Positions 40,608-49,690 of a stretch of DNA of 64,000 nt are shown one piece after another. The DNA is from Melioribacteraceae bacterium. GTDB taxonomy: Bacteria; Bacteroidota; Ignavibacteria; Ignavibacteriales; Melioribacteraceae. Within the stretch, counting starts at the first letter, position 1, and every line of letters starts with the position of its first letter. The position numbers were made by a program, and so were the translations under genes. The notes under the pieces are model-generated. The model was not told the DNA's origin and did not search any database. It saw only the letters and a program-made list of their open reading frames with translations. The stretch covers positions 62,001-126,000 of the forward strand of contig JAEINS010000008.1 of NCBI GenBank assembly GCA_016342755.1, given 5' to 3'.

Positions 40608-41140
40608 TAGTCTTTTTTACAACTTTTATTTGGATTTAGTGCGTTTCTATCTTTAGCAAACTTTTCAAAATTCTTTGTTTTTGTTTCAACTTCAGATTTT
40701 GTCATAGTTGAAAACTGATATATTAAATCTTCTTTTTCATATTCTGAGTATTCGTAAGTTGGTGTCATTTGAATACATCCGGTTGGACAATCCCAAATAC
40801 AAAGTGAACAAAAACAGCATTTCGAAAAATCGATTTCAAAATTGGTTAGCCACAAAGCTTTTTTCTTATTGTTACTTGTAACACCAAGATCTTCTGTAGG
40901 TAAACCTTTTACTGTAGTTATATCAATACAATTTACCGGACATGCTTTTGCGCAAAGTTTACATCCTATACAATCATTTATATCTACAAAGATTCTATTT
41001 CGGGCAATTTCCGGTATCGAAACTTTTTCTTCGGGGTACTGAATAGTAACTGAAGGTGTAAACAAATGCCGCCAGGTAATTTTCATCCCGATTAGAATTG
41101 TCCAAATGCCTTCCCATGTATTTTTAAGATATTGTCTCAT
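40607..41140 (-). CDS. nuoI: complex I subunit I (two [4Fe-4S] clusters)
   Basis: A 177-aa peripheral subunit carrying clusters N6a and N6b. Two ferredoxin motifs are intact: CIGCKLCAKACP and CCFCSLCIWDCP. The region after the second motif is extended by a charged tail (KSEVETKTKNFEKFAKD, ending NKSCKKD). In this operon NuoI is the outermost Fe-S subunit, since no nuoE, nuoF or nuoG is present, so electrons must enter here from another donor or an unlinked module. Confidence 0.96.
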   Translation of the reverse strand: MRQYLKNTWEGIWTILIGMKITWRHLFTPSVTIQYPEEKVSIPEIARNRIFVDINDCIGCKLCAKACPVNCIDITTVKGLPTEDLGVTSNNKKKALWLTNFEIDFSKCCFCSLCIWDCPTGCIQMTPTYEYSEYEKEDLIYQFSTMTKSEVETKTKNFEKFAKDRNALNPNKSCKKD

Positions 41141-41143
41141 ATA

Positions 41144-42214
41144 TTATAAAAGTGTTATAATACCTATTATTATTAAATTTACAAATGAATATGGGATTAA
41201 GTATTTCCAGCATACAGTCATCAATTGATCAACCCTCAAACGAGGAAGAGTCCACCTTAACCACATTTGAACAAACACAAAAAACAATCCTTTAGCCGAG
41301 AACCAGAATAATTGCTCTATTGGCACCAGCCAGTCAATACCGGCCAGATCTCCAAGGTATCCAAAGGGTGATTGATAACCTCCGAAGAAAACTGAAGTTA
41401 TAATAGCCGAAACAGCAAACATGTTGGCGTATTCCGATAAAAAGAACATTGCGAATTTCATTCCGGAATACTCTGTATGAAAACCGGCAACCAGCTCAGA
41501 TTCAGCTTCAGGAATATCGAATGGAGTTCTATTAACTTCTGCAAGTGTACTAATGAACAAGATTAAACATCCAATCAGCATAAAAGGAATTAAAATAATT
41601 TTGATAATACCAGTTTCCGATCCGCCTAATATATTCCAATTTAAAAAACTTGAAGTCTGCAGTTCACTCATAGTATGCAAATTTAGAGTTCCGGTAAACA
41701 TAACTAACGAGAGTATTACTAAAGCTGTTGGTATTTCATAACTTATAATTTGAGCCGCGGACCGCATAGCGCCAAGCAGCGAGTATTTATTATTAGAAGC
41801 CCAGCCAGCCATTAAAATTCCGGCAACAACCAGACTCGAAATTGCAATAATATAAAATAAACCAATATCAGTGTTTGTACCAATAAAGATACTGGAAAAA
41901 GGAAGAGCGGCAAATGCTGCGTAACTTCCGGCAAAAACCAAAAAGGGTGCAATATTAAATAAACTTTTATCGGCTTTTTCGGTTACTATATCCTCTTTCT
42001 GAAATAATTTTAGAATATCGGCAACAGTCTGAAGTAAACCATGATAACCAACTCTCATCGGTCCTAATCTATCCTGCATGTGAGCTGATACTTTTCTTTC
42101 GGCGTACACAGCAACTAACGCAAATGGTATTACAAATAAAAACAACGGCAGACTAGCGGTTATAATCATCACAATAATTTCATTCCCAAGTATGTCAACA
42201 AGAAAGTTGTACAT
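41144..42214 (-). CDS. nuoH: complex I subunit H
   Basis: A 356-aa membrane subunit that forms part of the quinone chamber. Motifs: YAERKVSAHMQDRLGPMRVG, LLQTVADILKLFQKEDIV, ISYEIPTALVIL, and the highly conserved EVNRTPFDIPEAESELVAGFHTE segment followed by SGMKFAMFFLSEY. Overlaps the nuoD stop by one base. Confidence 0.97.
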   Translation of the reverse strand: MYNFLVDILGNEIIVMIITASLPLFLFVIPFALVAVYAERKVSAHMQDRLGPMRVGYHGLLQTVADILKLFQKEDIVTEKADKSLFNIAPFLVFAGSYAAFAALPFSSIFIGTNTDIGLFYIIAISSLVVAGILMAGWASNNKYSLLGAMRSAAQIISYEIPTALVILSLVMFTGTLNLHTMSELQTSSFLNWNILGGSETGIIKIILIPFMLIGCLILFISTLAEVNRTPFDIPEAESELVAGFHTEYSGMKFAMFFLSEYANMFAVSAIITSVFFGGYQSPFGYLGDLAGIDWLVPIEQLFWFSAKGLFFVFVQMWLRWTLPRLRVDQLMTVCWKYLIPYSFVNLIIIGIITLL

Positions 42215-43329
42215 TATCTATCCACCTCGCCTAAAACAATATCTATACTTCCTAAAACTGCGATTACATCGGCAACTAAATGTCCTTTGCATAATTCACC
42301 CATTGCAGATAAACTTACAAAAGAAGGAGCTCTTACTTTAACTCTAAACGGGTTTAAAGTTCCGTCGCTAATAATAAAATAACCCAGTTCCCCACGGGGA
42401 TTTTCTGTCCTGCTGTAAATATTTCCTACTGGCGGCTTAATTCTTTTGGGTATTGCACTTTTAACATTACCATCGGGAACCTGATCAACAGCCTGTTCTA
42501 AAATTTTTAAACTTTCTTTCATTTCAAGAATTCTAACAAAATACCTGTCCCAGCTATCACCGACAGTTCCCTGCAGTCCTTCGCCAACTGGAATATCAAA
42601 ATCAAATCTATCATAAATTGAATATGGATCTTCTCTGCGAAGATCAAAAGCTAATCCGCTTGCACGTAAGTTTGGCCCGGTAAATCCATAGCTTATAGCC
42701 GAATCCAAAGGAATAATGCCAACATTCGCGGTTCTTTCAATAAATATTTTATTAAATGAAAGAAGGTCATTAATTTCATCTATTTTGGGTTTGTAATACT
42801 CAATAAATTCTTTTGTTAATCTTAAAAAGTCGGGATGAATATCGTGAGATAATCCGCCAATCCAGATATAATTATAAAGAAGTCTTGCGCCGCAAGTCAT
42901 TTCAAAAAGACTTAATATTTTTTCGCGGTCTCTGAATAAATATAGGAACGGAGTAAATGCGCCAATATCAAGTCCGTTTGTAGCCACAGCAACCATGTGC
43001 GAAGCTATACGCTGAAGTTCAGCCATTATAACTCTAATATATTCTACACGTTCCGGAACTTCAATATTCATCATTCTTTCAACAGCAATTGCATAACCAA
43101 GATTATTAGACATTGAAGCAAGATAATCCATTCTATCTGTGTAGGGAATTACCTGTGGATATGTCATACTCTCTGAATGTTTTTCGAAGCAGCGATGCAA
43201 ATATCCTAAATGAGGAATTACATCTACAACAACTTCTCCATCAAGAATAAGCTCTAACCTTAACACTCCATGAGTAGAAGGGTGCTGAGGTCCCATGTTT
43301 AATACCATTTCTTCAGTTTGTAATGCCAT
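42214..43329 (-). CDS. nuoD: complex I subunit D
   Basis: A 371-aa 49-kDa-type subunit that lines the quinone site, homologous to the [NiFe]-hydrogenase large subunit. It starts with LNMGPQHPSTHGVLRLEL (quinone-binding loop with the conserved His), then GYLHRCFEKHSESMTYPQ and ERVEYIRVIMAELQRIASH, and ends VLGSIDIVLGEVDR, the usual C-terminus. NuoC and NuoD are encoded separately here. Confidence 0.97.
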   Translation of the reverse strand: MALQTEEMVLNMGPQHPSTHGVLRLELILDGEVVVDVIPHLGYLHRCFEKHSESMTYPQVIPYTDRMDYLASMSNNLGYAIAVERMMNIEVPERVEYIRVIMAELQRIASHMVAVATNGLDIGAFTPFLYLFRDREKILSLFEMTCGARLLYNYIWIGGLSHDIHPDFLRLTKEFIEYYKPKIDEINDLLSFNKIFIERTANVGIIPLDSAISYGFTGPNLRASGLAFDLRREDPYSIYDRFDFDIPVGEGLQGTVGDSWDRYFVRILEMKESLKILEQAVDQVPDGNVKSAIPKRIKPPVGNIYSRTENPRGELGYFIISDGTLNPFRVKVRAPSFVSLSAMGELCKGHLVADVIAVLGSIDIVLGEVDR

Positions 43330-43346
43330 ACAACACTTATTTATTT

Positions 43347-43835
43347 CTAATCAGTTACTTTCATTCCGTTATAAAATTCTGGCGCTTTATAATCTTTTCT
43401 TAATGGATAACCTTCCCAATCGTCTGGCAAAAGAATTCTTCTCATATCAGGGTGATGTATAAATTTTATTCCTAATAAATCGAAAGCCTCACGTTCATGC
43501 CAGCCGGCACACTTCCATATATTTTCTACTGATTCCACTTCCGGATTTGATTTAGGTACAATCGTTTTAACAGTTAATTTATGCTTTAGTTTTATTGAGT
43601 GTAAATGATAATAAACACTTAGCGAATCAGTTTTATCAGAGTTTTTAACTTTTGGTTCTTCCACACCGGATAAACACATAAGCGAATCAAAACTTAGTTC
43701 CTCATTTTTTTTAAGAAACCATGCAATTTTATCCATCATAAATGGATTTGTAATAATGCAAGAATCATCACTACTAATAATAGAACTATCAAATTCTTTC
43801 TTTAGTATTTCAAATATTTCGTTTACTGGTTTCAT
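43347..43835 (-). CDS. nuoC: complex I subunit C
   Basis: A 162-aa 30-kDa-type subunit. The N-terminal half is weakly conserved; the C-terminal signature [38 protein letters not shown] is complete (given here as segments [12 protein letters not shown] and [15 protein letters not shown]). Overlaps nuoB by four bases. Confidence 0.95.
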   Translation of the reverse strand: MKPVNEIFEILKKEFDSSIISSDDSCIITNPFMMDKIAWFLKKNEELSFDSLMCLSGVEEPKVKNSDKTDSLSVYYHLHSIKLKHKLTVKTIVPKSNPEVESVENIWKCAGWHEREAFDLLGIKFIHHPDMRRILLPDDWEGYPLRKDYKAPEFYNGMKVTD

Positions 43836-44323
43836 GCTTTTTTAGTTCTAACAGTTTCGTTTCTAATTTTGTCCTGAAGTTTTAATAATCCTTCTAAAAG
43901 AGCTTCGGGACGAGGAGGACAACCGGGAATATATACATCTACGGGAATTACTCTGTCTACACCGTTTAAAACACTGTAACCGTGTTCCCAATATGGTCCG
44001 CCGCTGTTTGCACAGCTTCCCATTGCAATTATGTATTTTGGATCGGGCATTTGTTCATACAGTCGTTTAATTCTGGAAGCCATTTTAAGAGTTACAGTTC
44101 CGGAAATAATTATTATATCAGCCTGGCGCGGAGTATTTCTCGGGATAACTCCAAAACGGTCAAAGTCATAATGAGAGGCAGAGGTAGCCATCATTTCAAT
44201 TGCGCAGCACGCTAAACCAAAACCAAGCTGCCATAAAGAAGATAGTCTTGCCCAGTTGAAAAGATCTTCAGCTTTAGCTACAACAATATTATCATCAGCA
44301 AATTGTTTATCTAACAATCCCAT
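43832..44323 (-). CDS. nuoB: complex I subunit B (cluster N2)
   Basis: A 163-aa subunit that binds the terminal [4Fe-4S] cluster N2 next to quinone. The tandem cysteines are in [18 protein letters not shown], the third in [13 protein letters not shown] and the fourth in [16 protein letters not shown]. Also [17 protein letters not shown]. All cluster ligands are present. Confidence 0.97.
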   Translation of the reverse strand: MGLLDKQFADDNIVVAKAEDLFNWARLSSLWQLGFGLACCAIEMMATSASHYDFDRFGVIPRNTPRQADIIIISGTVTLKMASRIKRLYEQMPDPKYIIAMGSCANSGGPYWEHGYSVLNGVDRVIPVDVYIPGCPPRPEALLEGLLKLQDKIRNETVRTKKA

Positions 44324-44329
44324 TTTGAT

Positions 44330-44734
44330 TTATTCCTCTACTTCCTGTTTATCTTTATTAAAAGAATTTATTTTCGGACGATCCCATTCAAGATCACCTT
44401 TCCGCCATTCGTAAATCATTCCAATGCCTAAAATAATCAAAAAGATTATTCCGGCTAAAAATCCAACAATTCCAAAATCCTTATAGGATAAAGCCCATGG
44501 AAAAAGTAAAACAATTTCAACATCAAAGATCAGGAATATTAACGCTATAACATAAAATCTGATGTTAAACTTTACCCATGGAGTTCCAATAGGTTCTTCA
44601 CCACATTCATAAGTTGTTAGTTTTTCGTTTGTTGGTCGCTTAGGTCTTATTAATTTGGAGAGGAGTATCGCAATTCCTACAAATAAGATAGCAATAATTA
44701 TAAAAATAAAAATTTTACCAAATTCAGTTAACAT
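44330..44734 (-). CDS. nuoA: complex I subunit A
   Basis: A 134-aa three-helix membrane subunit with KLTTYECGEEPIGTPWVKFNIRFYVIAL, the family signature (as YECGEEP and FNIRFYVIAL), and FLIFDVEIVLLFPWAL. First gene of the operon nuoABCDHIJKLMN. The 183-base gap upstream is shared with the divergent S9 peptidase gene and must hold both promoters. Confidence 0.96.
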   Translation of the reverse strand: MLTEFGKIFIFIIIAILFVGIAILLSKLIRPKRPTNEKLTTYECGEEPIGTPWVKFNIRFYVIALIFLIFDVEIVLLFPWALSYKDFGIVGFLAGIIFLIILGIGMIYEWRKGDLEWDRPKINSFNKDKQEVEE

Positions 44735-44917
44735 ACCTGCTCAATTTCCAGACTGACTATATAACAAATTATGAAGATTTTTGAATCAAGACAATTAAAT
44801 TATTAAGAAATTATCTTAAATGATCCCGAATTCTTATATTCAAAACTAGATTTTTTATATAGAAAATAAAACTTGTATTTAAATATTCTTTTTTAATAAA
44901 AGCTGGTTGAGGATTTT

Positions 44918-47479
44918 ATGAGACGATCGTTAATTGTGATTTCTATTTTAAGTTTTGTTATTAGTTTATTTGCTCAGGAGAAGACTATTATTACAGATTC
45001 CTATTTAATAGTCGGGCCAATAAAAACACATATTCCGGCATTTGCTAAAATTGATTCTGATACTACATATCAGGATTTATTAAAATTTGAAAGTCTTGAT
45101 TTATCAAATATTAAGCCTGCCGAGGGGGAATTGCTTAATTATAATGGAACAGAATTTAGATGGACGAAAAATAATTCTGGCGAAAAATTATTACTGAAAC
45201 CTGATATGAAATTAAATGAGCCGCAATGTTATTATGCAGTTTGTTATTTAGAAAATAGTGAATGGATGAAATCGAAACTGATTGTTGAAAGCGGTCAAAT
45301 GTTTCAGGTTTATGTAAATGGCAAAGCAATAGGTGAAAAACATAAAGTTGAGAAGAAGAAAAATGATGATGATAAAGTAAATAAGCTGAGTAAAGAATTA
45401 GAGTTTGAAACGGGAAAACATACTATTATTATAAAATCGATGTTCAGGCCAAATTCCACAAATGAATGGTATTTAAAAACCTGGATGGAAGCTGATTCTG
45501 CAAAATTTGAAAATGTAAAGTTCACAGTAAATCCAATTGGTTATACTACAGTATCAAATTTGCTTGATGATAAAAAAGCAAGTAGAATTTCATTGTCGGC
45601 TGATGGACTTATAGCTGGTGTTGAGTTTACAAAAAGAACCGGTTCTAAAGAGAAATCGGAGTCCTGGTTAGAATTATACAGTACTGAAGACGGAAGTTTG
45701 ATTGAAACTTTTAGAGGCGGTATGGAAATTAGAAATATTGACTGGTCTCCAAAAGATCATATTTTTGCTTACCGCTCAGACAATAATTTATGGGTTAATA
45801 ATTTAGAAAGTGGTAGAACAACTTTACTTATAGAAGAAGAAAAGGATTTATCGGGATTTGAATGGTCTCCAACTGGTGAATATTTAATCTATACTCTTAA
45901 CGAAAAGGAAAAGTCTAAAAAAGGAAAATTAATTAAGTATAAAAGTCTGGCTGACAGGCTTCCATGGGGAAACGATAAAAGTTATATCTATAAAGTAAGT
46001 TTTCCCAGTGGTATTAAAACAAGGTTAACAAAGGGCGAAATTAGTACGGACTTCAATTCTATTAGTAATGACGGCGGTAAAATTATATTCACAAGATCAA
46101 AACCATACTATTCTGAAAGACCGTTTTCAAAAACCGCATATTATGTTTTAGATATGGCAACAATGAAAGTTGATTCACTTTTTAAAGATGTTTTTGTTGG
46201 AGGCGCAGTCTGGAGCCCGGATAATAAAAATTTATTAATCACTGGCGGACCATCATCATTTAATAATGCCGGATTAAATTTATCGTCAGATAAAACTCCA
46301 AACGATTATGATACTCAGGCATACATGTATAATTTCAAAACAAAGAAAATTAGAGCAATAACAAAAGAATTTAATCCTTCAATCAGTTCTGTTAAATGGA
46401 TTGGAAATAAAATATATTTTAGTACTATCGATAAATCATTCAAACATTTATATGAATATGATGTTGTTAAGGATACGTTTGAAATAATTGATCTTGGCGT
46501 TGAAAATCTATCTCAGATTAAATTTTCACAAAATGGTGAAAGAGCTTTATTCATGGGTTCAAGTTCAAATGTTCCGGGGAAAGTGTTTATATATAGGGTT
46601 GAAGACAACTCTAAAAAATTGTTAACCGATCCGCAGAAAAAAGAATACAATAAAATAAAGCTTGCTAAAGTTGAAGATTTCAGTTTCCAAAATGATGAAA
46701 ATAAAGATATACTGGGAAGAGTTTATTTTCCGGTTAATTATGATGAATCAAAAAAATATCCGGTTATAGTTTATTATTATGCCGGAACAAGTCCGGTAAC
46801 ACGCGAATTTGAGGGACGTTATCCTAAAAACATTTGGGCAGCAAACGGATATTTTGTTTATATAGTTCAGCCAAGCGGCTGTTTCGGTTTTGGGCAGGAT
46901 CATTCAGCGGTACATGTTAATGACTGGGGTGATAAAACCGCGAAAGAAATTATACAGGGAACGGAAAAATTATTAGAAAATTATCCTGCAATGGATAAAA
47001 ACAGACTCGGCTGTATTGGTGCATCTTACGGCGGATTTATGACTATGAATCTAATAACAAAAACCGACATGTTTGCGGCGGCTGTTTCTCATGCCGGGAT
47101 TAGCGCGTTATCAAGTTATTGGGGCGAAGGATATTGGGGTTACGGCTACAGTGCAGTTGCTTCGGCAAATAGTTATCCGTGGAATAATGCTGAACTTTAC
47201 ACAAAACATAGTCCGTTATTTAATGCCGATAAAATAAATACTCCGTTGTTACTGCTTCATGGAAACTCAGATACAAACGTGCCCCGTGGCGAAAGTGTTC
47301 AGATGTATGTTGCTCTTAAACTGCTTGGTAAAGATGTTGATTTTCTTGAAGTAGAAGGTCAGGATCATCATATTATGGATTATGAAAAAAGAATTTTATG
47401 GACAAAAGCAATAATTGCATATTTTGACAGGCAACTAAAAAATAATCCGGATTGGTGGAATGCCAAGTTTAAAAAATAA
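44918..47479 (+). CDS. secreted S9-family prolyl oligopeptidase (dipeptidyl peptidase-like)
   Basis: An 853-aa serine peptidase. Signal peptide (about 1-20, ending LFAQ), a jelly-roll-like N-terminal extension (about 25-190, with LIVESGQMFQVYVNGKAIG), a beta-propeller (about 200-600; NIDWSPKDHIFAYRS, GFEWSPTGEYLIYTL, GAVWSPDNKNLLITG) and a C-terminal alpha/beta-hydrolase. The triad is Ser703 in GASYGGF, Asp785 in GNSDTNVP and His817/818 in GQDHHIM. It should release dipeptides from peptides in the periplasm. The N-terminal extension is unusual for the family. Confidence 0.92.
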   Translation: MRRSLIVISILSFVISLFAQEKTIITDSYLIVGPIKTHIPAFAKIDSDTTYQDLLKFESLDLSNIKPAEGELLNYNGTEFRWTKNNSGEKLLLKPDMKLNEPQCYYAVCYLENSEWMKSKLIVESGQMFQVYVNGKAIGEKHKVEKKKNDDDKVNKLSKELEFETGKHTIIIKSMFRPNSTNEWYLKTWMEADSAKFENVKFTVNPIGYTTVSNLLDDKKASRISLSADGLIAGVEFTKRTGSKEKSESWLELYSTEDGSLIETFRGGMEIRNIDWSPKDHIFAYRSDNNLWVNNLESGRTTLLIEEEKDLSGFEWSPTGEYLIYTLNEKEKSKKGKLIKYKSLADRLPWGNDKSYIYKVSFPSGIKTRLTKGEISTDFNSISNDGGKIIFTRSKPYYSERPFSKTAYYVLDMATMKVDSLFKDVFVGGAVWSPDNKNLLITGGPSSFNNAGLNLSSDKTPNDYDTQAYMYNFKTKKIRAITKEFNPSISSVKWIGNKIYFSTIDKSFKHLYEYDVVKDTFEIIDLGVENLSQIKFSQNGERALFMGSSSNVPGKVFIYRVEDNSKKLLTDPQKKEYNKIKLAKVEDFSFQNDENKDILGRVYFPVNYDESKKYPVIVYYYAGTSPVTREFEGRYPKNIWAANGYFVYIVQPSGCFGFGQDHSAVHVNDWGDKTAKEIIQGTEKLLENYPAMDKNRLGCIGASYGGFMTMNLITKTDMFAAAVSHAGISALSSYWGEGYWGYGYSAVASANSYPWNNAELYTKHSPLFNADKINTPLLLLHGNSDTNVPRGESVQMYVALKLLGKDVDFLEVEGQDHHIMDYEKRILWTKAIIAYFDRQLKNNPDWWNAKFKK

Positions 47480-47495
47480 AAAACTTCTAAATTAT

Positions 47496-47533
47496 GATTC
47501 CGGTTTTTCACTAATAATTGAAATACCGGAATC
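47496..47533. terminator. hairpin between convergent genes
   Basis: GATTCCGGT (47496-47504) pairs with ACCGGAATC (47525-47533) with a 20-base AT-rich loop, 16 bases after the S9 peptidase stop and before the convergent DUF2156-like gene. Probably a bidirectional terminator. Confidence 0.65.
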
Positions 47534-47572
47534 GGCTATATCTTAAACTTAGACAGGCAGACAAAACGCAAA

Positions 47573-48319
47573 TCATATTCTTAAACTCTTCTTTATTACG
47601 AGAGATAAAAAATTTGATTTAACAGACAGATTGAACAAATCCCAAATTGTAATTTTAGGGAAACCGCATAAAAATAAATTGTTCCATTCCGGATTAAATT
47701 TATTTTTGAAATTAAAAAGTCCGTTATAATTGTAGGCAAAGTTAAGCAGTTTTCCGGTTTTTATAAAAATTATATTTTGTAAGCTTATTCCAATATCGGA
47801 TTCAACAAAAGGAACTTCTCCTAAAGATAATTCTGAAAAGCCTGACTTATCCAAAGTATTGAATATTTCAAAAATTAATGCTTCCATTATTCCAACCGGA
47901 GCATCTTTTCTTCTAAGCAATAATTCTGTATGTAATTTTATTGAAGAATTTTGTGATAATAGAATTGCACCTAACCAATTCTGCACACTGTAGAAATTAT
48001 TATTTTTATAAAAAACGAAAAAACTCATTCCCTCAAAAATATTATCATAAAACAGATTTTTTAACTTAGGCTCATTTGAGTGTGTTGTATACTTGTAAAA
48101 TTCTTGAAGCTTATTCTGCATTTCTTCTGAATATTTAAACTCAACAATTTTTCCGTGACGATTGCCGCGGGCAATTAAATCAATTATAGAAAGTTTTTCA
48201 AAATGAGGCTGATCAATTTTAAGAACAGCTTCTTTACCGGTATAAATAGAGTCAAATCCTTTTTTTTCTAATTTTTTTTTATGATAAAGATTACAGCCGC
48301 GGATAATTATTTTTTTTCT
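47573..48319 (-). CDS. DUF2156 (phosphatidylglycerol lysyltransferase-like) protein, 3' frame of a split gene
   Basis: The frame is open from 48319 to the stop at 47573. Its first ATG (48121) would cut off conserved sequence that can be read upstream: KKGFDSIYTGKEAVL, KLSIIDLIARGNRHGKIVEF. With the following WLGAILLSQNSS and RRKDAPVGIMEALIFEIF, this matches the GNAT-fold DUF2156 domain of lysyl-phosphatidylglycerol synthases. There is no ribosome site or start for this frame; it joins the upstream frame (48501-48307) by a -1 shift at an A8 run, giving a 309-residue protein of normal family length. It is either expressed by slippage or is a damaged gene. Confidence 0.7.
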   Translation of the reverse strand, partial: RKKIIIRGCNLYHKKKLEKKGFDSIYTGKEAVLKIDQPHFEKLSIIDLIARGNRHGKIVEFKYSEEMQNKLQEFYKYTTHSNEPKLKNLFYDNIFEGMSFFVFYKNNNFYSVQNWLGAILLSQNSSIKLHTELLLRRKDAPVGIMEALIFEIFNTLDKSGFSELSLGEVPFVESDIGISLQNIIFIKTGKLLNFAYNYNGLFNFKNKFNPEWNNLFLCGFPKITIWDLFNLSVKSNFLSLVIKKSLRI

Positions 48320-48501
48320 TTAATTTTTAATTCATTAATAAACAGATCAAAATTAAAATTTGCGGGACATTCCAATAAAGAGAACCAACTTGAGTTTTCC
48401 GATTTATCAAATCTGTAGATCACTTCGCTATTATTAAGTTTATAATTCCAGCTTAATGGAAGTGCAAATTGAGCTGTTATATCTTTGTTTTCGAAAGCCA
48501 T
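48307..48501 (-). CDS. DUF2156-like protein, 5' frame of a split gene
   Basis: A 64-codon frame (MAFENKDITAQFALPLSW, LFINELKIKEKK) ends at TAA 48307-48309. The last sense codons are GAA AAA AAA, so A_AAA_AAA stands directly before the stop in the phase needed for -1 ribosomal slippage. The product after slipping continues as IIIRGCNLYHKKKLEKKGFD in the next frame. Taken alone, the 64 residues match nothing I know. The start lacks an evident ribosome site. The SPOR gene lies 95 bases away on the other strand. Confidence 0.6.
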   Translation of the reverse strand: MAFENKDITAQFALPLSWNYKLNNSEVIYRFDKSENSSWFSLLECPANFNFDLFINELKIKEKK

Positions 48502-48559
48502 ACTTAAAATTAACTATTAGTAGATAAATTAAAATGTTTTATACAAAAATTTAAGTTAC

Positions 48560-48567
48560 TATCTTTC
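48560..48567 (+). promoter_or_regulatory. candidate -7-type promoter motif
   Basis: TATCTTTC, 29 bases before the SPOR-protein start; identical to the 8-mer upstream of pyrG. Confidence 0.4.
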
Positions 48568-48596
48568 AGCTAATAAATTCTAATTACAGGTTAATA

Positions 48597-49550
48597 ATGA
48601 AAAAAAGAAGTATTGTAATTTTAATAATTCTGATTTCAATTGGGCAGTTATTTGCGCAAACGAAAAAAAAATGGACTGTAATAAAAAACAACGATGAATC
48701 TGTTTTATATATTGACGCAAATAACATAAAAGAGATTGATAATCAGATTTCAATTTGGAGTCTGGAAACATTCAAAAATAATAAAACTACCGAAGACGGT
48801 AAATCGATAAGTAAAGTTAAAACACAATATTTAATAAATAAACTGACTAAAAAATACTCAGAGATCGGTTCGATTAAATATGACGAAACCGGAAGAATTA
48901 TTCATGATCTTAATGCTCAGACAAAAAGTTCGCTTCAATCAAATGTTTCAATTTCATCGAGTGGAAAAGTTATAAAATTGTTTAATAAAGCAGAAGAATT
49001 TTTACGAACAGGAAATTTAGCTGACGAAGTTCAGCCAATAAAAAAAGAAATTAAACATACTGCCGCTAAAGAACCTGAACCTGAGATTAAAGTAGATTCA
49101 GTTAAAATAATAGAGAAAGTTGATCCAAATTTAATTGTGATAAAAGGAACTAGAAAACCAACATTTGTTGAATCTGAACCTGTTACAGAGATTTCATTTC
49201 AAGAAGAAAAACCTGTTGATATTGCTCCGGCAAAACCAGTTTTAACAGAAGATGATAAAAAAATAGAAATTGCGGAAGAAGTTGGAACTGCCAAAGAGTA
49301 TAATGTTGAAAAAGAAGAAAATGTTGAAGGAACTATTTATTCTGATGGTAATCTTTTTTGTGTGCAGATTTCATCATGGAAGAACAAAAGAAAAGCTGAG
49401 CTTCAAGTTGAAAAATATAAAAATAAGGGTTATAACTCATTTTACACAGAAATTTATATTGCAAAAAAAAGAAGTACCTGGTATCGTGTAAGAGTTGGAT
49501 ATTTTGATTCAATAATAGAATCAAGAAGAATTAGCCGGGAATTGAATTAA
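48597..49550 (+). CDS. secreted SPOR-domain protein
   Basis: A 317-aa protein. Signal peptide (1-20, ending LFAQ); an N-terminal domain of about 110 residues (WTVIKNNDESVLYIDANNI, YSEIGSIKYDETG) like the small adhesin-E/DUF-type periplasmic modules; a long acidic, proline-rich linker (about 150-240); and a C-terminal SPOR domain (LFCVQISSWKNKRKAELQVEKY, TWYRVRVGYFDSI). SPOR domains bind denuded glycan strands at septa, so the protein likely associates with dividing or remodelled peptidoglycan. The N-terminal assignment is tentative. Confidence 0.85.
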   Translation: MKKRSIVILIILISIGQLFAQTKKKWTVIKNNDESVLYIDANNIKEIDNQISIWSLETFKNNKTTEDGKSISKVKTQYLINKLTKKYSEIGSIKYDETGRIIHDLNAQTKSSLQSNVSISSSGKVIKLFNKAEEFLRTGNLADEVQPIKKEIKHTAAKEPEPEIKVDSVKIIEKVDPNLIVIKGTRKPTFVESEPVTEISFQEEKPVDIAPAKPVLTEDDKKIEIAEEVGTAKEYNVEKEENVEGTIYSDGNLFCVQISSWKNKRKAELQVEKYKNKGYNSFYTEIYIAKKRSTWYRVRVGYFDSIIESRRISRELN

Positions 49551-49598
49551 ATTATAGAGAAAAAGAAGCCCGATCTTTTATGTTTATAAACCGAATTA

Positions 49599-49622
49599 AC
49601 ACTCTTATCTAAATAAGAGTGT
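49599..49622. promoter_or_regulatory. perfect 10-bp inverted repeat
   Basis: ACACTCTTAT (49599-49608) and ATAAGAGTGT (49613-49622) with a CTAA loop. It lies 48 bases after the SPOR gene and ends two bases before the candidate promoter TATCTTTA of the next gene. With no T-run after it, it could be a terminator for the former or an operator for the latter. Confidence 0.5.
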
Positions 49623-49624
49623 CC

Positions 49625-49632
49625 TATCTTTA
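49625..49632 (+). promoter_or_regulatory. candidate -7-type promoter motif
   Basis: TATCTTTA, 58 bases before the four-repeat protein; fourth occurrence of the TATCTTT core upstream of a gene in this window. Confidence 0.4.
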
Positions 49633-49690
49633 AAACTTTTCTATCGAAAGTTCGTCTAACCTTCCAGAATAAGAGTATTGAGGAAAGACC

